Source of the DNA: Platynereis dumerilii
Lineage: Eukaryota; Annelida; Polychaeta; Phyllodocida; Nereididae
Assembly: GCA_026936325.1 (NCBI GenBank)
Contig: JAPTHN010000008.1
Span: 20,358,703 to 20,422,702, forward strand
Reading direction: 5' to 3'
Length of the DNA stretch: 64,000 nt
The position numbers and the translations under genes are program-made. Below are positions 58,671 to 64,000 of this stretch, one piece after another (position 1 is the stretch's first letter; each line of letters starts with the position of its first letter). Under the pieces are notes generated by a model. It was not told the origin of the DNA and ran no database searches. It was given only the letters and a program-made list of their open reading frames with translations.

Positions 58671-60038
58671 CAGTCAGGGAAATTACCAGCATTTGAGGAC
58701 AATTGCAATTCCAGCCAAGTCCTGGCCCTGACAGGATGATTGAGTGTGTGGGGTTGATCAGTTGGGTCTCAGAAGAAAGTCTGATCTCTTTGTAGCCATC
58801 CTCACCACACAGCAGCATGTCAGTTGCGGGACTTAATTCTATAAAATTTCACGAAATACTGCAAAGTCATCAGCAGCTGATGACAATTTCCTAATTTCTC
58901 TGGAGCCTTCGGGTTCTTTTCCTCATTATGTAATGGATAGGTCTGCCAAAATTCATAGAGTTAGTTGACACTGTGATACAACTTTATACCAAGTTTGGAA
59001 GTGATAGTTGCAGTAGTTCTTTTTAAATAGCCAGTCAAAAATGATTTTGAGCACTGTCAAAGTCATGGCTAGGCCATGACACTGTGAGAGCAGTCTGCTC
59101 ACAGACTCTGAACGAACAGCACAGCTGGAGAGTCTGCCAGAAATCGGATGACCTCCAGCTGACACATTTATTAATATTCGAGTAGGTCAGGTCATGTCTA
59201 GGTTGAGGGACCTCATCACTTGTGCTCATACGCACATCTGAGCTGCCAGCAACATATAAACAAAGCGCAATCAACAATTTTAAATTGTCAATGAGTGCAC
59301 ATGCACTGCCAATGAGCACCATAAAATTATGAAGTTTTCAAATCCTTTAACAGCTATTGCCAGCATGATTTAAATGATAGTTTAGGGCGTTCTCCAAAGA
59401 AACTAATTGAAACTACAAACGGACGACAATGAAACACTAAAGCATTCATTCAATTGCTTTGAGAGATCTGAAACAGTTAATTATGTCTGTAACACCAAAG
59501 AAGAGTTAATCTTTTTGTTACAACTTCACAAAGTATGTTGTGGTCACTGGTCAGGGCAAGCTTAACAAGCTTATACTGAGAAGTGAGGGTGCTCGTGCGT
59601 GGCTGTCTGGCTGGCTGCCAAACAGGGACTACTCACATCTTGCTGGGTAGAAAAAGCATGGTTCTGTGAAAAAAGAAGTTCCACAATGGGTACCACTTTG
59701 CAGCAAAAGTATGTTTCAAAGCATGAACTGGCTGATTAAAAATTATTCAATAGTCAACTTTAGGCCCAATTCAACATACAAATTCATTACTCCACAACAC
59801 TACAGAAAACCAACAGTTGCTGAATCTGAAATCTGTTAGAGCTCACTGACAGTGTCAGATCGATTGTAGATTCTGTTCTGGATTCCAGAGGGCAGCACAT
59901 ACACTTTTGTGAACCTGTTGAGCTCTAAGTTTAGAGTGCTGTGAGAGTGTCATGGGAGGGTGATGACAGTGCTAGGGTGATTGACATGTGGGGCTAAGGA
60001 CATTGATTGTCATCAGCTGGTGATAATTTCCCTTCCTG
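58671..60038 (-). mobile_element. member 4 of the 5-bp-duplication family, split by an insertion
   Basis: GTAAA flanks both ends (58,666-58,670; 60,039-60,043). It has the same CAGTCAGGGAAATTACCAGC start as member 3. Without the inner 849 bp plus one 8-bp duplicate it would be about 0.5 kb like its relatives. Confidence 0.88.
59091..59939. mobile_element. innermost insertion with 8-bp target duplication
   Basis: TGTGAGAG occurs at 59,083-59,090 and 59,940-59,947, exactly where the host element is otherwise continuous (gacactctgagagtgtc in its relatives). The element starts CAGTCTGCTC and ends TTTAGAGTGC; the inverted tips are weak. An 8-bp duplication fits hAT. It has no clear gene. Confidence 0.75.
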
Positions 60039-60935
60039 GTAAACCAATGGCAATTAAGTTGCACGACTATATTTGACAAATATATTGAAATGAATTAAAC
60101 GCATCCCATTTCCAATGCTATTCCAATGGGACACAGAAGTCTGGGTTTTTGATTTGGTGTCATATTTTTCAGAGATACCGGATTTGGTGTTTCAACTCAC
60201 AGTATGACCGTGGTGTGCTATAGATATATTCTAAGCTGGAATTTTATTGATATTAATTTTTTTATGAGCATGGGGGGCTTTTTTATTGAGAAAAAAGCCA
60301 ATTTCAATGGTTTTTCAATGCAGATGCATTATATTGATTTCTTGGTCATGAAGGCCTCCACCTTTGAAATGATGGTTCCATTTTTTACTTAGTGTTATGA
60401 GGTATATTCTAATATAAATTCATAATCAACTTTGTTGATTTTGGGTGGGAATGGAAGCTTTTCAAGAAATTGCATAATAATTGGGAACACCCCAAAAACC
60501 TGATTATATAGCATAACTCCTCACCGAAACAACAGAATTGGATGAAAGTCACAGAATATTTGCTTGATGGCACACATGTTATTATGTGAAAAGGATATCC
60601 GATTAGTTTTATTTCTTTTTGAGATGCAAAAAAGCATAGTTGCATAATAATTGGGAACGCAGTGTAAAGTACAGGTTGACATGTGCATAATAGATAGACA
60701 TGTCCGCAAAGACAGACAAGTAATCAATGGAGATGAGTATACCATGTTTTGCAAACATTTCTCTCAATCATTTTATTGATCCAACTTGCTCATCAAGCTT
60801 ATAGCTGCTTAGTGGGAGCTTTAATTGACCTAGTAAATAAGGCCTTGAGTCTGAAGGAGAGGAGGATTTCATAGAAGCATAGTTGCAATAACATTGATTT
60901 TAAAAGTGAAATAATACAGAATGTCTTTAGCTGTT

Positions 60936-60937
<2 letters not shown>

Positions 60938-61025
<88 letters not shown>

Positions 61026-61026
61026 T
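60938..61026 (+). repeat. TATC microsatellite, short allele
   Basis: A pure array of about 89 bp at the same locus as 26,045-26,345. Confidence 0.95.
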
Positions 61027-61729
61027 GACATGATCTATCTATCTTCTTTCATTAACCACTTACCAAGGCACTATAGCCAGCGAGTATTATTGTACATGAC
61101 ATATTTCTACAATTGAGCCACTGTGCTATGACCAGGGAAAACAAGTTGTCAAATATCACATGATTTCAGAACAAGTCAGAATTAGAATTATACAAACTCA
61201 AAAGATACACATGTATTGAGCAACTGACACATATCACCAAAATGTAAATGCCAGTTATCATGATCAGTGAACAATGATGTAGAAATGTCACAGAATAAAA
61301 TACATCAATTGTCTGTCACTTTCATATGCAAAAAGAGTGGACTGTTGCACTGTGAAAATGACACTTCTTGAATCATAATACTGATGATTTGTCATGATCA
61401 TACCCAATACTTTCAATGTTAATTTGATTTAAGGAGACTTATTCCGCTTGTTGGTGACAGGCAAACGAAAGTGTTATGCACCTGATTTTTTCTCCAAACT
61501 TGCTTATGGCAAACCAAATGGTCTTCTCTTGACCATGGCTTATTAAACAGCCTCCATGCATGTTTACCATGTTTTTAAAATGTAGAGAGGATGACACTTC
61601 ATTGGCTATCATTTAGTCACAAGTGTCTTTTTAACAGTAAACTGGTCCTCTCTGTTTGCATAGCTGGTGGATAGGCTGTAATTACGGTATCATCCTAAAT
61701 GTAATACAAAATGACTTTTCATGGTTTTT

Positions 61730-62152
61730 ACAGCTGCTTGCAGCCTGTATTACGAGAGGAGTTTCAGGAAAACTTATGACAACTGCCCTGTTCGTGCTGT
61801 TTCACCTATGTCATTAAAACTTGGCATGCAGTCTGAATAGAATATTATCTTGCTTCCATCAACTTTTGGTAAACTTCTGTGACAATAAATTTTTATTTTC
61901 TAAACTAAAATGAACATTTTTCCCGCGAATTTCAAATGTTCTGCTGCAGTGATGGCAGCTGCCAAGTGCCAGCCAGGGGGATTGTTTACAAATTCACTAA
62001 AAAGCTTAAACCAAAAAAAGAAGAGAAGGAGAAAGGAATGAAAGAAGGAAGGAAGGAATGAAGTAAGGAAGGAAGGAAAGAAGGAAGGAATGAAGGAAAG
62101 AAGGAAGGAAAGAAGGAAGCATGAAAGGAAGGGAGATATATAGACAAATTTT

Positions 62153-62191
<39 letters not shown>

Positions 62192-62254
62192 CGATGGCCA
62201 GATAGGTAGATAGTCTATCTACAAGCAGCTGTTAAAGTGCTTGCACGTTATTTT
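61730..62254. mobile_element. copy-2-only repeat carrying GGAA and GATA arrays
   Basis: It interrupts the sequence that in copy 1 runs cttttcatggtttttcatgc (27,040). The ends cagctgcttg and caagcagctg are inverted. Inside are a GGAA/GAAT tract (62,030-62,130) and GATA (62,153-62,190). Related to 18,200-19,145. Confidence 0.65.
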
Positions 62255-64000
62255 TCATGCCTACTATATCAAATTATTCACACTCATGCTTCCTAAGCAT
62301 CGAAAATAAAGCACTGTTGAAAGCACTCAAAAGAAAAACATGAAAAAGAACTTGTAGAGGCTCAGCATGCTCAAGAGGTATACTGAATGACTCAAACCAC
62401 TGACTTGAGTTTGTCAGTTTTCTACATGACTTATTCTTTTCTATAGAAAATCTAATACCATATGTAAGAGATACAGGTTTTTTTAAATTTCATTTTCCTT
62501 TTCTTGCTATGAAGACACTGAACAGTGTTCCGACTTCTGTAAAAGTACTAATATAATATATACAGTTCAAAAACGCATGACAAAGAGAATACATAATTTT
62601 TTGGTCATGGTCACTCTGTCAATGGGTGTGATCAATGTCAGTGAATTTTACATCAACTTTGTCTTTGTTGTTTTATACCTATTAATTAGGGATTATTAGG
62701 GACACTTTTATTCACTTGACAAAATATGTGAAATATGGAACAATTATTAAACTGTTTTTGGACGCCAATGACACCACAACAGGCCCTATCCCAACACATT
62801 GAAATGACTGTCAATTTGTAATTGGTTAATTTGTGACCTGCATAGTGATGAGTGTGTGACTCATTCAGTGACTCTTCCTGATAGCATTGCAAGTACAGGA
62901 TATGACCTCAGCTGTACTGTATAATCAAATATAAAAGAAAAGTTTCTTATTTTAGATCTTTTAAGGGTCCTCTTTTTACAAGCTATTAAATTCATAGCTA
63001 TTCAAAATTCATCTCTCTTCCAAAGCCAAGCAATTCAGTCTTTCTTTGCACAGCAATTCGTGCAAATATAAATATGAAATCTGATATATACCATATAGCA
63101 AGTACTCTAAAATTCACAAGAAAACTTTAGAACTCAAATTTGTTTGCTCTTGGGATATTTTATGACTATGTAAATTTTACAATACATGCCAAAACCATTA
63201 CAAATGCCTGGCATACTATTTCTATATCACACATATTCATATTGCACAGCTATATATATTGAGAATAGATATTCTATGAGTAAGAAGAGACTGAAATGAC
63301 ATTCAGTGCTCAGTCACAGAGTTTACCATTTGCTGATGTCCTCAGCTCCAACGCTGTGACATTTTGCCTTGTAGCCCAGCTCCTCATGCACTTGGAGCTT
63401 TGGTTGACGGTTTTGTTAATTGTTATACCCCTATTACCTGGCCGTGAAGCTACCAACAAATTACTGGATGAGAAGCGATATTGATGCATAAGGAAAATGC
63501 AAATGTCATCTAAACATGTGAGAAGCCATAAACCGATGAATATATGTCACTCATTCAGACATCATCTCAAACATGGACACACTTTTCTTCCACAAGGAGC
63601 AATGAATATATACACAGAGAGAGGTGTAAAACAGCTTCACACTGCATTTTGGGAGTCATAAGTCGGCATAGAAAAGCTCACGCATAGCATTTTACTGTGT
63701 ATTTTCCTTTTTATGCAGCCAGACTCATTGCAATCCACATATTTATGACAGCACAGTGTGTCATATTGCAGATGTACTACATGCACCATGAAGTTATGAT
63801 GCCATTACTCAGAATAAGTAATAACTTCTGGTGGCCTTCTAAAATATTTTCCCCCTTTTTCATGGTTGTTTAAAACTATTTATCCTTCAACAAACTTCGG
63901 AACAAAGTTAAACCAACTAAAATGAGGAACTTTGAGAGTTTAATGAGGTTGGCTTTCTGAGAGAAGAATCGACCTTACCAGCCTACTGAATTTATCCTAA

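Larger units (their letters stand above)
58202..60664. mobile_element. 2.46-kb Tc1-type element with two nested insertions
   Basis: The ends CACTGCGTTCCCAATTATTA and its mirror at 60,645-60,664 are inverted. TA lies on the right (60,665-60,666) and TT on the left (58,200-58,201, probably a mutated TA). Copy 1 has the empty site TA at 25,750-25,751. Each end contains a second internal ttcccaattattatgcaa copy about 170 bp in (58,381 and 60,470), an IR/DR layout known from fish Tc1 elements. No transposase is left. Confidence 0.88.
40801..64000 (+). repeat. copy 2 of the large direct duplication, running off the window
   Basis: Homology with copy 1 becomes visible at 40,801 and is still running at 64,000. 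This copy lacks the large insertions of copy 1 (868-4,337, 11,517-15,300, 18,200-19,720, 27,550-32,813). It carries its own at about 45,115-45,955, 49,060-51,140, 51,980-52,687, 52,784-53,098, 54,040-55,890, 58,202-60,664, 61,730-62,254 and 63,527-63,825. It may be a tandem paralogue or the other haplotype of the same locus. Confidence 0.9.

Noticed and set aside
1-64000. LTR retroelements, Polintons or other virus-like copies
   Set aside because: I found no paired LTRs, no gag, integrase, capsid or envelope segments; the only reverse transcriptase piece is of the non-LTR type.

Overview
This is a repeat-rich, AT-rich eukaryotic (animal) window. The genes have introns with GT-AG ends, and there are tRNA-derived SINEs, a LINE fragment, many TA- and hAT-type DNA transposon derivatives and long GATA/TATC microsatellites. 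There are no operons, rRNA genes, tRNA genes or CRISPR arrays. The repeat style (GGCCGCCATTTTGG arrays, CAAAT-tailed LINEs, many hairpin MITEs) suggests a marine invertebrate, possibly a deuterostome, but I cannot name the species.

The window is dominated by one large direct duplication. Positions 1 to about 33,880 (copy 1) align, in order and orientation, with about 40,801 to 64,000 (copy 2, running off the window). The segment from about 33,880 to 40,800 lies between them. The same single gene lies in each copy on the minus strand: an unrecognised type I membrane protein with a signal-peptide-like first exon, a short Cys-containing ectodomain, one transmembrane helix and a lysine-rich tail. 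Copy 2 (43,572-48,470) reads through as 327 residues. Copy 1 (5,939-11,430) has a stop codon in the last exon that removes the lysine-rich half of the tail, and a 3.8-kb transposon 86 bp upstream of its predicted start.

Almost everything else that distinguishes the two copies is a mobile-element insertion present in one copy and absent from the other, and several have clean empty target sites in the sister copy. They include TA-flanked elements (9,273-10,274; 11,517-15,300; 23,625-24,562; 51,980-52,687; 58,202-60,664), four members of a roughly 0.5-kb family with 5-bp target duplications, two small G-rich MITEs and SINEs. A 5-kb inverted-repeat element (27,637-32,606) with a relic coding region lies in copy 1, and a 4.9-kb TIR element (35,367-40,280) lies between the copies. 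One locus in copy 2 is a three-level nest of transposons.

Some non-coding blocks are much more similar between the copies than their surroundings (19,901-20,069 and 24,971-25,239). The first is followed by a dense cluster of nuclear-receptor half-sites, including a perfect IR1 palindrome. The duplication could be a real tandem duplication or two diverged haplotypes placed end to end in the assembly; the sequence alone does not decide this.
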